DNA of 64,000 bases from Streptomyces caniscabiei. Its GTDB lineage: Bacteria > Actinomycetota > Actinomycetes > Streptomycetales > Streptomycetaceae. Positions 25,537 through 35,445 of the stretch are shown here, in pieces. Both the position numbers and the translations under genes were made by a program. The notes under the pieces were generated by a model, which did not search any database, was not told the DNA's origin, and saw only the letters and a program-made list of their open reading frames with translations. How positions within the stretch are numbered: position 1 is the stretch's first letter; the number at the start of each line of letters is the position of its first letter. The stretch spans positions 186,001 through 250,000 of the forward strand of contig NZ_JABXWI010000004.1 in the NCBI RefSeq assembly GCF_014930365.1, read 5' to 3'.

Positions 25537-26754
25537 ATGCAGTTCGGCGGTTTCAGCGTCGGTGACCGGGTGGTGAGCCGGCCTGCAGACACTGACGACG
25601 GGCGGGTGACGAGCCGGCCGACGCCCGCTGCCGGTGGGCGGGCGACGGTCGTGGTCATCGGTGGGGGGCAGTCCGGTCTCTCGGCCGGCTACCACCTCGA
25701 GCGGCGCGGCTTCACCAGCGCCCTGACCGACCCTGACGGCGCCCGGACCTTCGTGGTGCTCGACGCCGAACCGGCGGCCGGCGGGGCGTGGCGGCACCGC
25801 TGGGAGTCGCTGCGGATGAACACCGTCAACGGCATCTTCGACCTGCCCGACTTCCCGCAGCCGCCGGTGGACCCCGAAGAACCCAGCCGTACGGCCGTGC
25901 CCCGCTACTTCGCCGCCTTCGAGCAGGCGATCGACCTGCCGATCCTGCGGCCGGTGACCGTCGCGGCCGTACGGCCGCTGGACGACCGCCCCGACGGCGA
26001 CCTGGCCGTGGAATCGAGCGCGGGGACCTGGATCACGCGGGCGGTCATCAACGCCACCGGCACATGGACCAACCCCGTCCGCCCCCGCTATCCGGGGCAG
26101 GAGACCTTCGCCGGACTCCAGCTCCACACCCACGACTACGTGTCGGCCGACCGGTTCGCCGGACGCAGGGTCGCCGTCGTCGGCGGGGGCATCTCGGCGC
26201 TGCAACAGTTGGAGGAGATCTCCCGCGTGGCCACCGCCTACTGGTACACGCGGCGCGAACCCGTCTTCCTGGAGGGCGGGTTCCATCCCGAGGTCGAGGG
26301 CCGCAGGATCATCGCCAGGGTCGCGGACGACGTGGCGGCGGGCAGGCCCACCGGAAGCGTCGTCTCGTACACCGGCCTGGGCTGGACCCCGTACGCGGTG
26401 GCGGCGAAGGAGCGCGGGGTCCTGGTGCGTCGTCCCATGTTCACCTCCGTCGAACCGGGCGGTGTGCGCGAGGCGGACGGCTCCTTCACGACCGTCGACG
26501 TGATCCTTTGGGCGACGGGCTTCAAGGCCGCGCTGGCGCACCTGGACCCGCTGCGGCTGCGCAACGCACTCGGCGGGATCACCATGCGGGGCACCCAGGT
26601 GGCCGGCGAACCGCGGGTGCATCTGGTCGGCTTCGGTCCGTCCCAGTCCACCGTGGGCTCCAACCGCGCGGGGCGTCAGGCCGTCAACAGCCTGCTCCGG
26701 CAGTGGGAGGGCCCGCGCGAAGGGCCGGACCGGCTCGTGTCGGTGGCGGACTGA
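25537..26754 (+). CDS. Flavin-containing monooxygenase-like oxidoreductase
   Basis: FAD/NAD(P)H-dependent enzyme of 405 residues, similar to Baeyer-Villiger/FMO-type and putative flavoprotein monooxygenases involved in K+ transport-like annotations. The FAD site is VVVIGGGQSGLSAGYHLERRG (about 37-57). The NADPH site is RVAVVGGGISALQQLEEISR (about 210). The motif DVILWATGFK (about 325) is the family's typical ATG motif. The ATG at 25537 is supported by GAGGAG seven bases upstream. Substrate unknown. It is divergent from the NmrA gene and convergent with an FAD monooxygenase. Confidence 0.85.
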   Translation: MQFGGFSVGDRVVSRPADTDDGRVTSRPTPAAGGRATVVVIGGGQSGLSAGYHLERRGFTSALTDPDGARTFVVLDAEPAAGGAWRHRWESLRMNTVNGIFDLPDFPQPPVDPEEPSRTAVPRYFAAFEQAIDLPILRPVTVAAVRPLDDRPDGDLAVESSAGTWITRAVINATGTWTNPVRPRYPGQETFAGLQLHTHDYVSADRFAGRRVAVVGGGISALQQLEEISRVATAYWYTRREPVFLEGGFHPEVEGRRIIARVADDVAAGRPTGSVVSYTGLGWTPYAVAAKERGVLVRRPMFTSVEPGGVREADGSFTTVDVILWATGFKAALAHLDPLRLRNALGGITMRGTQVAGEPRVHLVGFGPSQSTVGSNRAGRQAVNSLLRQWEGPREGPDRLVSVAD

Positions 26755-26807
26755 GGGGTGTGAGCGGCGCGGCTCCGGTGGGCGCGCGTCCGGTGCGCCT
26801 CCGGTGG

Positions 26808-26825
26808 GACGGCGGTTCCGCCGTC
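26808..26825. terminator. Hairpin between convergent monooxygenase genes
   Basis: GACGGCGG-TT-CCGCCGTC, an eight-base perfect stem, lies between the stops of the 25537 gene and the convergent 26837 gene. It likely terminates one or both transcripts; there is no U tract. Confidence 0.55.
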
Positions 26826-26836
26826 GCGCCCCGCGG

Positions 26837-27967
26837 TCAGGACGACTGGACCTCGTCGAAGAGGGCCAGGGCCTGGGCGGGGTCCGGGCTCACGAGACGC
26901 TCCAGGCCCGCTGTCGTGATCTTCGCCCATGTCTCGGCCCGGGTCCACATCCGTTCCTCGAAGGCGCGGACGGCCTGGTCCAGCTCTCCGGGACCGGAAG
27001 CGGCGGCGACGGTCTCGGCGAGTTCGGCGCCTTCCAGCATCGCGAGGTTCGCGCCCGCCCCCAGTGGAGGCATCAGATGGGCGGCGTCACCCAGGAGGGT
27101 CACCCCGGGGACATGGGTCCAGGTGTGGGCGACGGGCAGGGCGTGGAGGGGGCGGCGGACGAAAGCGGTGCCGTGGCGCAGGAGGTCGCGGACAGGAGCG
27201 GCCCAGCCGTCGAACAGAGCGAGCAGGCTCGCTCGTACGGCGTCGGCGTCGGCGTCGGCCGGATCCGGGTCCGTGTGCCGGTCCAGCGGTGCGCGGAACT
27301 GGGCGTACACCTTGACGTGGCCGCCGCTGTTGCGCTGGGCGACGAGGGCCCGGTTCACGCCGTAGACGCCCACGGAACCGTCGCCGATCAGCCGGGCGAG
27401 GTCGGGGTGGCGGGTGTCGACGTCGTCCAGGGAGGTCTCCACCGAGGTGACGCCGGTGTAGTGCGGCACCACCGACGACACTGCGGGGCGGACCCGGGAC
27501 CAGGCGCCGTCCGCGCCGACCACCAGATCGAACGTCTCCTGGCGCCCGTCCTCGAAGTGGACCACCGCGCCGGTCCCGGCCCCCGGCACCACCCGTGTCA
27601 CGGCTCGTCCCCACCGGACTTCGAGCGGGCCGAGCAGCAGGTCCCGGAGTTGCCCGCGGTCGATCTCGGGGTTGGCGCGGTCGTCGGCGCGGGGTCGCCA
27701 GTCGCGCAGCACGTTCCCGGCCGGGTCCAGGATGCGCAGGGCCTGCCCCTCGGGACGGGCCAGTGCCTGGAAGTCCGGCAGCAACCCGGCCTTGTCCAGG
27801 GCGAGTTGGCCCAGGCCTTCGTGCAGGTCCAGGGTGCCGCCCGGCGGGCGGGCGTCGGGGGTGGGGTCCCGTTCGAAGAGGGCGACGGAGTGGTGGTGGC
27901 GGTGCAGGACGCGGGCGAAGGTCAGTCCGGCCGGGCCGCTTCCGATGACGGCGATGCGATGCCTCAT
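26837..27967 (-). CDS. FAD-dependent monooxygenase (TetX/PHBH-like)
   Basis: Class A flavoprotein monooxygenase of 376 residues. The Rossmann motif IAVIGSGPAGLTFARVLHRH is at the N-terminus, the DG motif VVGADGAWSRVR near 155, and the second FAD motif VTLLGDAAHLMPPLGAGANLAM near 285. The overall pattern (LFERDPTPDARPPGGTLDLHEG) matches the tetracycline-inactivating TetX-like group, whose members hydroxylate aromatic polyketides. It is paired with a divergent TetR-type gene, so it may be inducible by its substrate. A -10-like TACAGT lies eight bases before the ATG, implying a leaderless message. Substrate unproven. Confidence 0.87.
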   Translation of the reverse strand: MRHRIAVIGSGPAGLTFARVLHRHHHSVALFERDPTPDARPPGGTLDLHEGLGQLALDKAGLLPDFQALARPEGQALRILDPAGNVLRDWRPRADDRANPEIDRGQLRDLLLGPLEVRWGRAVTRVVPGAGTGAVVHFEDGRQETFDLVVGADGAWSRVRPAVSSVVPHYTGVTSVETSLDDVDTRHPDLARLIGDGSVGVYGVNRALVAQRNSGGHVKVYAQFRAPLDRHTDPDPADADADAVRASLLALFDGWAAPVRDLLRHGTAFVRRPLHALPVAHTWTHVPGVTLLGDAAHLMPPLGAGANLAMLEGAELAETVAAASGPGELDQAVRAFEERMWTRAETWAKITTAGLERLVSPDPAQALALFDEVQSS

Positions 27968-27971
27968 GTCG

Positions 27972-28014
27972 ATACACTGTATTTTCTCGATACGGTGCAT
28001 GGCAACAGTACGAT
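27972..28014. promoter_or_regulatory. Divergent promoter/operator with leaderless starts
   Basis: Leftward: TTGCCA (28000-28005 on the minus strand), 18-base spacer, TACAGT (27976-27981), then eight bases to the ATG at 27967. Rightward: TACGAT (28009-28014) ends six bases before the ATG at 28021. The palindrome ATACACTGTAT (27972-27982) covers the leftward -10 and is the probable TetR operator. A second TCGATAC copy follows. Neither gene has a ribosome site, consistent with leaderless mRNAs. Confidence 0.6.
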
Positions 28015-28020
28015 GTGGCC

Positions 28021-28713
28021 ATGACTGTGTGGGACCGACCGGAGCCGCCGACCCGCCCCGTGCCGCTCGACCGGGAGCGGATCGTCGCCGCCGCCGTGGC
28101 GCTGGCCGACGAGGGCGGGCTGGAGGCGGTGTCGTTGCGCAAGGTCGCCGCCCGGCTGAGCGCCGGTCCGATGCGGCTGTACGGATACATCTCCACCAAG
28201 GAGGAGCTGTTCGACCTCATGGTGGACGAGGTCCACTCCGAGATCCTCCCCGAGGAGCGACCCGGTGACTGGCGGGAGGCGCTGAGCGTCCTCGCCCACC
28301 GCACCAGGGGCACCGCTCTTCGTCACGAGTGGCTGGCCGACCTGCTCGGCGGCCGCCCGATCCTGGGGCCGAACGCCCTCGCCGTCACCGAGGCCACGCT
28401 GGCCCCCCTGGTCCGTCTCGCCGACATCGACACCGTCATGCGGGCGGTGGAGACGGTCAGCTCCTACGTCACCGGCGCCGTCAGGCGCGAGATCGCGCAT
28501 CTGCGGGCCGAGCGCGCCACGGGCCTGTCCGAGCACGAGTGGCAGCGCGCCTCAGGCCCGCATGTGACGAGCATGCTGGCCACGGGCCGCTTCCCGGCGC
28601 TGGCCAAGGCCGTTCACGACGGCACGGACGTGGACGCCGAGACGTCGTTCACGACCGGCCTGGGCTGGGTCCTCGACGCCGTGTCCGCCCACCTCACCCG
28701 CCCTTCGGGGTGA
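28021..28713 (+). CDS. TetR family transcriptional regulator
   Basis: Repressor of 230 residues. The HTH is VSLRKVAARLSAGPMRLYGYISTKEELFDLM near residues 38-68. The C-terminal ligand domain is of the tetracycline-repressor class (TetR_C): ALRHEWLADLLGGRPILGPNAL and SYVTGAVRREIAHLRAERATG. A GTG at 28015 is a possible alternative start. It probably represses the divergent FAD monooxygenase and itself, with an aromatic compound as inducer. The gene converges with the metallo-hydrolase gene. Confidence 0.88.
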   Translation: MTVWDRPEPPTRPVPLDRERIVAAAVALADEGGLEAVSLRKVAARLSAGPMRLYGYISTKEELFDLMVDEVHSEILPEERPGDWREALSVLAHRTRGTALRHEWLADLLGGRPILGPNALAVTEATLAPLVRLADIDTVMRAVETVSSYVTGAVRREIAHLRAERATGLSEHEWQRASGPHVTSMLATGRFPALAKAVHDGTDVDAETSFTTGLGWVLDAVSAHLTRPSG

Positions 28714-28738
28714 CGCCCGACGCGCGTGTCCGCCGTCG

Positions 28739-29830
28739 TCAGCAGCCGCAGGCCGCCGTGTGCGGGGCCGCGGCGGCCGTCGCCGCCGAGGTGGTGGCGG
28801 TGCCGGTGGACTCCTGGTCCTGGAGGATGCGGCCCTTCAGCATGTCCTTGATGACCTGCATGAACAGCTGTGTGCCGGAGGTGCCCACGACGAACGGGTT
28901 CTCGGCGCTGTCCGGCGCGCCGCGCACCTCCTCCATGCGCTCCAGGCCGTGGTCGCAGAACCCGTGGTTGCTCAGTTCGACGTCCACCGCGGCCCGCTTC
29001 ATCCGGGAGCCGAAGGTCCGGGCGGAGTCGAGGTAGGTCCGCTTGTCCGCGGTGGCGGTGGGCGGGTTGGTGCCGCCCCAGAGCATCGCGGTGTGCGCGC
29101 CGCCCCGCCAGTGGACCGGGAAGATCGGTGAGACGCTGCCGGGCGTGTGGCCCGGTGTGTGATGGAGCGTCACGGTGGTGCCGCCCAGGGTCAGTTTCTG
29201 GCCGTCGGTGATGTCGAGGTCACGGGTGGGCGCGTCGGCCGGCTTGCTCGCGGCGAGGGTGTCCCAGTCGGCGGGGGCCATCATGACCCGGGTGCCATAG
29301 GTGTCGGCCAGGTACCGGGCGCCGCCGAAGTGGTCACCGTGGCCGTGGGTGACGACGACGTACTTGATCGTCGACGGATCGGCGCCCAGCGCGCGCAGGC
29401 CGGGGACGAGGGTCTGCTCGGCGTCGGTGGGTGATGTCAGGGCGTCGATCAGGATGATCCCGTCAGAGGTGAGGATCGCCGTGGCGGACACCCAGCCGAT
29501 GCTCACCACCGCGACGTCGTCGAAGATCTTCTGCGGGGCGGGCGGGGTGGGGCGCGGAACGCTGAAGCCGGAGGTGAGCGCTGCGACCAGATCCGTGAGG
29601 ATCGGGTTGTCACCAGCCCGTTCGGCAGCCCGGTCGAAGTAGTCCTGCGCGGTCGGGGCGGTCGCGGCACCGGCGAACTGCCCCCGCGTCAGCGACGCCG
29701 CGCCGACCGTGACCGCCGCCGCGGTGCCGGCCTGCCAGAAGCGTCGGCGGGTGAGTGACCTGTGGCGGGGACCCCCGGTGGGTGCCGGGCGGGTCGAGTC
29801 GGTCGTCAGGTCGGTCGTCGGGTCGGTCAT
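28739..29830 (-). CDS. Tat-exported metallo-beta-lactamase-fold hydrolase
   Basis: MBL-fold protein of 363 residues. The N-terminal LTRRRFWQAGTAAAVTVGAA is a twin-arginine signal. The metal ligands are HGHGDH (VVVTHGHGDHFGGARYLADTYG, about 165), then HTPGHTPGS (about 225) and a later His in LSNHGFCDHG (about 295). This resembles subclass B3-like and alkylsulfatase-like exported hydrolases. The Ala-rich, Cys-containing tail (AAAAPHTAACGC) is unusual. It is the last gene of a minus-strand group with an MHS transporter, an aldolase-like protein and PucR, so it may process a carried substrate. Beta-lactam hydrolysis is not implied. Confidence 0.82.
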   Translation of the reverse strand: MTDPTTDLTTDSTRPAPTGGPRHRSLTRRRFWQAGTAAAVTVGAASLTRGQFAGAATAPTAQDYFDRAAERAGDNPILTDLVAALTSGFSVPRPTPPAPQKIFDDVAVVSIGWVSATAILTSDGIILIDALTSPTDAEQTLVPGLRALGADPSTIKYVVVTHGHGDHFGGARYLADTYGTRVMMAPADWDTLAASKPADAPTRDLDITDGQKLTLGGTTVTLHHTPGHTPGSVSPIFPVHWRGGAHTAMLWGGTNPPTATADKRTYLDSARTFGSRMKRAAVDVELSNHGFCDHGLERMEEVRGAPDSAENPFVVGTSGTQLFMQVIKDMLKGRILQDQESTGTATTSAATAAAAPHTAACGC

Positions 29831-29918
29831 GGGGGGTGACTCCTCGCGAGATCGGGGACTGGGCCGGGGATGGCTGCTGTCGTGGGCCCCCGGCCGGCCA
29901 GGGCATGCTCGGGCGTGC

Positions 29919-31253
29919 TCAGGCGCTGACGGTGGCCTGTACGTCGTGCTGGTCGGGCTCGGTGTCGCCCAGGGGGACGTCCTTGCGCTCCTTGACGAAG
30001 AAGGTGACGACGAGGCCGACGACGGTGACCCCGGTGAGGTACACACCCACGGAGTACACGGTGCCGGTGCCGGTCTGGAGGGCCTCGGCGATCATCGGGG
30101 CGAAGGCGCCCCCGAGGACGGCCCCGATGGCGTACGACAGGGCGGCGCCGCTGTAGCGGACGGCGGTGGGGTACATCTCCGAGAACAGGGCGGCCTGCGG
30201 GCCGTAGGTCAGTCCCAGGCCGATGCTGTAGACGATCAGGCCGAGGACGACGAGGCCGGCATCGGCCGTGTTCAGCAGAGCGAAGAAGGGGAACATCCAG
30301 GCGAGTTGGACGGCGAAGCCGATCTGGTAGACACGGATCCGGCCGATCCTGTCGGACAGGATGCCGCCGGCCATGGTGCTGCTCAGCCAGGTGACGGCTG
30401 CGATCATGACGCAGATCAGGATGGTCGTCGGGTCGATCTCCAGATGGTTGACGGAGTACGCCTGCACATAGCCGCCGGTGGTCATGTAGCCGACGGCGTT
30501 GTTGGCGGCGAAGAGCAGGGCACCGCCGATGACGAGCGGCCAGTGGTGCCTGAAGAGGGCGGCGAGCGGGGTGCGGGAGTGGTTGCCGGACTCCTTCAAC
30601 TCCCGGTAGACGGGGCTCTCGTCGACCTTGCGGCGGATGATGAAGCCGGCGGCGACGAGGCCGCCGCTGAGCAGGAAGGGGATGCGCCAGCCCCAGGCCA
30701 GGAGCTGCTCGTCCGTGGTCAGGGCGGTGATCAGGGCGAGCATGCCGTTGGCCAGCAACAAGCCCAGTGGGGCGCCGAGTTGGGGGAAGGCGCCGAACCG
30801 TCCGCGTTTCCCGGTGGGGGCGTGCTCCACCGCGATCAGGGCGGCGCCACCCCACTCACCGCCGGCCGACAGGCCCTGGAGGATGCGCAGGAACACCAGG
30901 ATGACCGGGGCGGCCAGGCCGATGGAGTCCCGGGTGGGCACCAGGCCGATGAGGGTGGTGGCGGCGCCCATCAGTACCAGGGTGGCGATCAGCATGGCCC
31001 GGCGGCCGAGCCGGTCGCCGAGGTGACCGGCGAGGGCCGCGCCGACCGGCCGGAAGAAGAAGCTGATGCCGATGGTGGCGAAGGAGATGATCAGGGAGTC
31101 CTCGCCGAACCCCTGGAAGAAGAGCTGGTTGAAGACCAGACCGGTGCACAGGGCGTAGATGAAGAAGTCGTACCACTCGATGGTGGTGCCCGCCATGGCG
31201 GCGAGCGCCACCGTGCGGTGCTGGGGGCCGGGTGCCGTCGAGGGTTGGGACAT
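29919..31253 (-). CDS. MHS family MFS transporter (shikimate/metabolite:H+ symporter type)
   Basis: Integral membrane proton symporter of 444 residues with about 12 transmembrane helices. Family motifs include TTIEWYDFFIYALCTGLVFNQLFF in the first helix, RPVGAALAGHLGDRLGRRAMLIATLVLMG after helix 2, and LSAGGEWGGAALIAVEHAP. The large central loop (RKVDESPVYRELKESGNHSRTPLAALFR) is typical of the MHS subfamily, which carries small carboxylates such as shikimate, citrate or alpha-ketoglutarate. The neighbouring aldolase-like and MBL genes suggest a hydroxy or aromatic acid substrate (inference). Confidence 0.9.
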   Translation of the reverse strand: MSQPSTAPGPQHRTVALAAMAGTTIEWYDFFIYALCTGLVFNQLFFQGFGEDSLIISFATIGISFFFRPVGAALAGHLGDRLGRRAMLIATLVLMGAATTLIGLVPTRDSIGLAAPVILVFLRILQGLSAGGEWGGAALIAVEHAPTGKRGRFGAFPQLGAPLGLLLANGMLALITALTTDEQLLAWGWRIPFLLSGGLVAAGFIIRRKVDESPVYRELKESGNHSRTPLAALFRHHWPLVIGGALLFAANNAVGYMTTGGYVQAYSVNHLEIDPTTILICVMIAAVTWLSSTMAGGILSDRIGRIRVYQIGFAVQLAWMFPFFALLNTADAGLVVLGLIVYSIGLGLTYGPQAALFSEMYPTAVRYSGAALSYAIGAVLGGAFAPMIAEALQTGTGTVYSVGVYLTGVTVVGLVVTFFVKERKDVPLGDTEPDQHDVQATVSA

Positions 31254-31368
31254 GGCTGGTCCGATTCGTCGTCGGGTCGTCGTCGGCCCGGAGCGGAAGG
31301 GTGAGCGGAGGGGGTGGCGATCGGGGTGGGGGTGGCCGTACGGGCGCCCGGGGTGCGGCGCCGTGGGG

Positions 31369-32148
31369 TCAGACGGCGTAGTCGGGGGCGATGCGGTCGA
31401 TACGGCGGCGCAGCGCGGTGAACAGGGTGCGGCCCGCCTGTGTGCGGTCGCCCAGCTGGAAGGACTCCCTGGTCGAGCGCATGGCCGCCTCCCGTGTCAC
31501 CGGCATCAGCGGCTGGCCGGACGACTGGGCGGCGAGCTGGATCTCGCAGGCCCGTTGCAGGGTCCACAGGGCGGAGAAGGCGGCGGGCAGCGTGGGGCCG
31601 AGCGCCAGCAGGCCGTGGTTGCGCAGGATCATCAGGTCGCGCTCACCGAGGTCGGCCACGAGGCGTGGCTTCTCCTCCGGGTCGACGGTGACGCCCTCGA
31701 AGTCGTGGTACGTGACCAGGTCGTGCAGTTGGGCGGCGTAGAAGTTGTCCGGGTCCAGGCCGCCGCGCAGACAGGCGACGCCGGTGCCGGCGGTGGTGTG
31801 GGTGTGCATGATGGCGTGCGCGTCGGGCCGATGGGCGTGGATCACCGAGTGGATCAGCAGACCCGCCTCGTTGATGGGCCAGTCCGAGTCGGACAGGATG
31901 TTCCCGTCGAGGTCGATCTTCACCAGGTTCGAGGCCGTGATCTCGTCGTACAACAGGCCGAACGGGTTGATCAGCAGGTGTCCGTCCTCGCCGGGCACCC
32001 GCACGGTGATGTGGTTGAAGACCATCTCGACCCAGCCCAGGTGGTCGAAGATCCGGTAGCACGCGGCCAGTTCGAGCCGTGCCTGCCACTCCGCGTCACT
32101 CATGCCCACGGGCTTCGTCGTACGCGTCCGGGTGTCGAGAACGGTCAC
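31369..32148 (-). CDS. Class II aldolase/adducin family protein
   Basis: Class II aldolase-fold protein of 259 residues. Metal-binding histidines are in AHAIMHTHTTAGTGVACLRGG (HTH motif, about 110) and NHGLLALG (about 170). The early signature GWVEMVFNHITVRVPGEDGHLLINPFGLLYDEITASNLVKIDLDGN fits the family. The GTG at 32148 has GGGAG upstream and is preferred to the longer frame. Members cleave sugar-phosphate or hydroxy-acid carbon bonds or act as decarboxylases; without the phosphate-binding details the substrate is unknown. It lies between the PucR regulator and the MHS transporter. Confidence 0.85.
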   Translation of the reverse strand: MTVLDTRTRTTKPVGMSDAEWQARLELAACYRIFDHLGWVEMVFNHITVRVPGEDGHLLINPFGLLYDEITASNLVKIDLDGNILSDSDWPINEAGLLIHSVIHAHRPDAHAIMHTHTTAGTGVACLRGGLDPDNFYAAQLHDLVTYHDFEGVTVDPEEKPRLVADLGERDLMILRNHGLLALGPTLPAAFSALWTLQRACEIQLAAQSSGQPLMPVTREAAMRSTRESFQLGDRTQAGRTLFTALRRRIDRIAPDYAV

Positions 32149-32287
32149 TGCTGTGCTCCCTGCCTGCTTCACGGGCCTCGCCGCTGTGGGGCGCGTGCCT
32201 CGGTGTCCAGGAGCATGGGGGTGCGGGCACCCGGCAGCCAATGTCGGGGCCGCCATGGATGACGGTGGCGCACTGTGGGATCCGACA

Positions 32288-33862
32288 TCACGGCTGGGTC
32301 AGCGCGGCCAGTTCCAGCGTCAGGAGCAGGCGTCGCGTCGGGTCGGCCAGCGATACGCCGAAGAGCTGTTCGGCCCGGCGCAGCCGCAGCCGCAGCGTGT
32401 TCTGGTGGATGTGCAGCTCGCCGCTGGCCGCGACGACGTCGCCGAAGTGGCGCAGGTAGGCGAGCAGGGTGGCCGCGTACGCGGTGGCGTGTTCGGCGTC
32501 GTGCGCCCGCAGGCGTTCCACGATGCCGGTGCGCAGGTCGGCGTCGGCGCGGACGGCGCCCACGAGCCGCCGCAGCACCAGCTCCGGCCGGAGGTCCTCG
32601 GTGCGGTACACGCCCGGGTCCGCCCGTCGTTCGCGCAGGTGGTCCAGCGCCGAGTCGATGTCGCGGCGGGCTCTGAGCAGGGGCGACAGGGCGCCCACGG
32701 CCGGTGAGCCGACCGCGACGAAGGAGCGGTGGAGGCTGTGCCGGGCCCGGTCGAGCAGGTGCTCCAGGAGGACACCGGTGGACACGGGTCCGGAACCGGC
32801 GGTGGGCAGCAGGAGGTAGACGCGGTCGCCGAGCAGGGCGGCCGCCGGTTCGTAGCCGAGGGAGCGGCCGTCGAGGACGGCGAGGTCGACCAGACGCAGC
32901 AGGGCCGCACGTCGCCGGGCCGCGGCCCCGGCGTCGGAGGACTCCTCGCCTCCCTGCGTGGCCTCGCTCATCCCGACCAGCACGCCGGGCAGGCGGGCGC
33001 CGTCGGCCAGGTCGTGCTGTCCGGCGCGGCCCTCCAGCGCGGAGCGCAGGGCGCGGTCCCGGCTCTCCTGCTCGGCGTCGACCTGGCGGCGCAGTGCCAG
33101 CATGTGCAGGGCCGCGACCCGGGCCGCCTCCTGGAGGGTGGGCCCGCAGTCGGGGACCGGGGCGTCGTCGGGGAAGGCCACCCACAGGGAGCCGAGGACG
33201 TCCTCGCCGGCGCGGACGACCACGGCCAGGCGCGGCAGGTTCCCTGGGCGCTGGTGGCGGGCGACCGTGTCGCTGGTCCACACCTTGCGGTCCAGATGGT
33301 CGGCCATCGCGTCCTCGGGCACCCGCCTGCCGAGGATCCCGCGCCGCCGGGTCTCGTCGATGGGCTGGTCGGGCAGGCTGGAGTAGGCGACGACGACCTG
33401 CTGCGTGTCCATGATCGCGACGGCGTTGGCCAGGGAGAACAGATCGCCTCCCGTCGGCGAGCCGCTGCCGGGGTCGGAGTCCGCGGCGCGTGCGGCAAGG
33501 ACGGTGGTGACCAGGCGCTGGACACGCGTCCACGGCATCCGCGGGTTGACGGCCAGCACCGGGACCCCGCTGGGGCGGATCCGGGCCGGCAGTTCCTCGT
33601 CCACGGGGTCGGCGCACTTGACGGCGAGCGCGCACGACGTGTCCGCCGCCGTCCGCAGGGCGACGGCCAGGGCGTCGGGGTCCGTGACGTCCACCCCGAC
33701 ACCGAGCAGGAGATGCCCGGAGGCCGTCGCCCGGACGACGTCGTGCGAGTCGAGCAACTCGACCCCGGCGATCCGTGGTTCGGTCTCGGCCCCCTGCGAC
33801 AGCACGCTGACGACGTCGTCCTGCAGAGCCTCGACGAGCTGTCCGAGGAGCATGGCGGTCAC
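32288..33862 (-). CDS. PucR family transcriptional regulator
   Basis: Regulator of 524 residues with a PucR-type C-terminal helix-turn-helix (HIHQNTLRLRLRRAEQLFGVSL, about 490) preceded by ELHIH, and a GGDEF-like/DUF4118-like middle region (LLRARRDIDSALDHLRERRADPG). The N-terminal part resembles a purine-catabolism-type sensor domain (GVELLDSHDVVRATASGHLLLGVG). The GTG at 33862 has AAGGAAACC upstream. PucR regulators control nitrogen- and carbon-compound catabolism. Gene order suggests control of the aldolase-MHS-MBL group; target sites were not identified. Confidence 0.85.
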   Translation of the reverse strand: MTAMLLGQLVEALQDDVVSVLSQGAETEPRIAGVELLDSHDVVRATASGHLLLGVGVDVTDPDALAVALRTAADTSCALAVKCADPVDEELPARIRPSGVPVLAVNPRMPWTRVQRLVTTVLAARAADSDPGSGSPTGGDLFSLANAVAIMDTQQVVVAYSSLPDQPIDETRRRGILGRRVPEDAMADHLDRKVWTSDTVARHQRPGNLPRLAVVVRAGEDVLGSLWVAFPDDAPVPDCGPTLQEAARVAALHMLALRRQVDAEQESRDRALRSALEGRAGQHDLADGARLPGVLVGMSEATQGGEESSDAGAAARRRAALLRLVDLAVLDGRSLGYEPAAALLGDRVYLLLPTAGSGPVSTGVLLEHLLDRARHSLHRSFVAVGSPAVGALSPLLRARRDIDSALDHLRERRADPGVYRTEDLRPELVLRRLVGAVRADADLRTGIVERLRAHDAEHATAYAATLLAYLRHFGDVVAASGELHIHQNTLRLRLRRAEQLFGVSLADPTRRLLLTLELAALTQP

Positions 33863-34062
33863 GCGGTTTCCTTCCGTCCGGGACGTGGTCACGGACGTCG
33901 GAAGCTACATGAGCGGGTGCCGGCGAGTGTAGGTGCGGACATCGCCGTGCTCCGGGCGGCGGCGCATGCTCCCTGCCACGGGGTTGTGCACCGGCCATGA
34001 CGCGTCGCGGACCACCGCCGGGTTCGGCGGTGGTCCGCGACGCGTCGAAGGGGCCTGGGCCG

Positions 34063-35410
<1,348 letters not shown>

Positions 35411-35416
35411 CCCAGC

Positions 35417-35432
35417 CGAGAACGGGTTCTCG
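35417..35432. promoter_or_regulatory. Compact inverted repeat before hppD / after IclR gene
   Basis: CGAGAAC-GG-GTTCTCG, seven-base arms around two bases, 13 bases after the IclR stop. The two-base loop makes a terminator unlikely, so an operator is more plausible. Confidence 0.4.
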
Positions 35433-35445
35433 CCACCGGGTGCGG

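Noticed and set aside
28739..29830. MBL protein as a beta-lactamase
   Set aside because: The metal motif is shared by many hydrolases and there is no resistance context; only a hydrolase role is stated.
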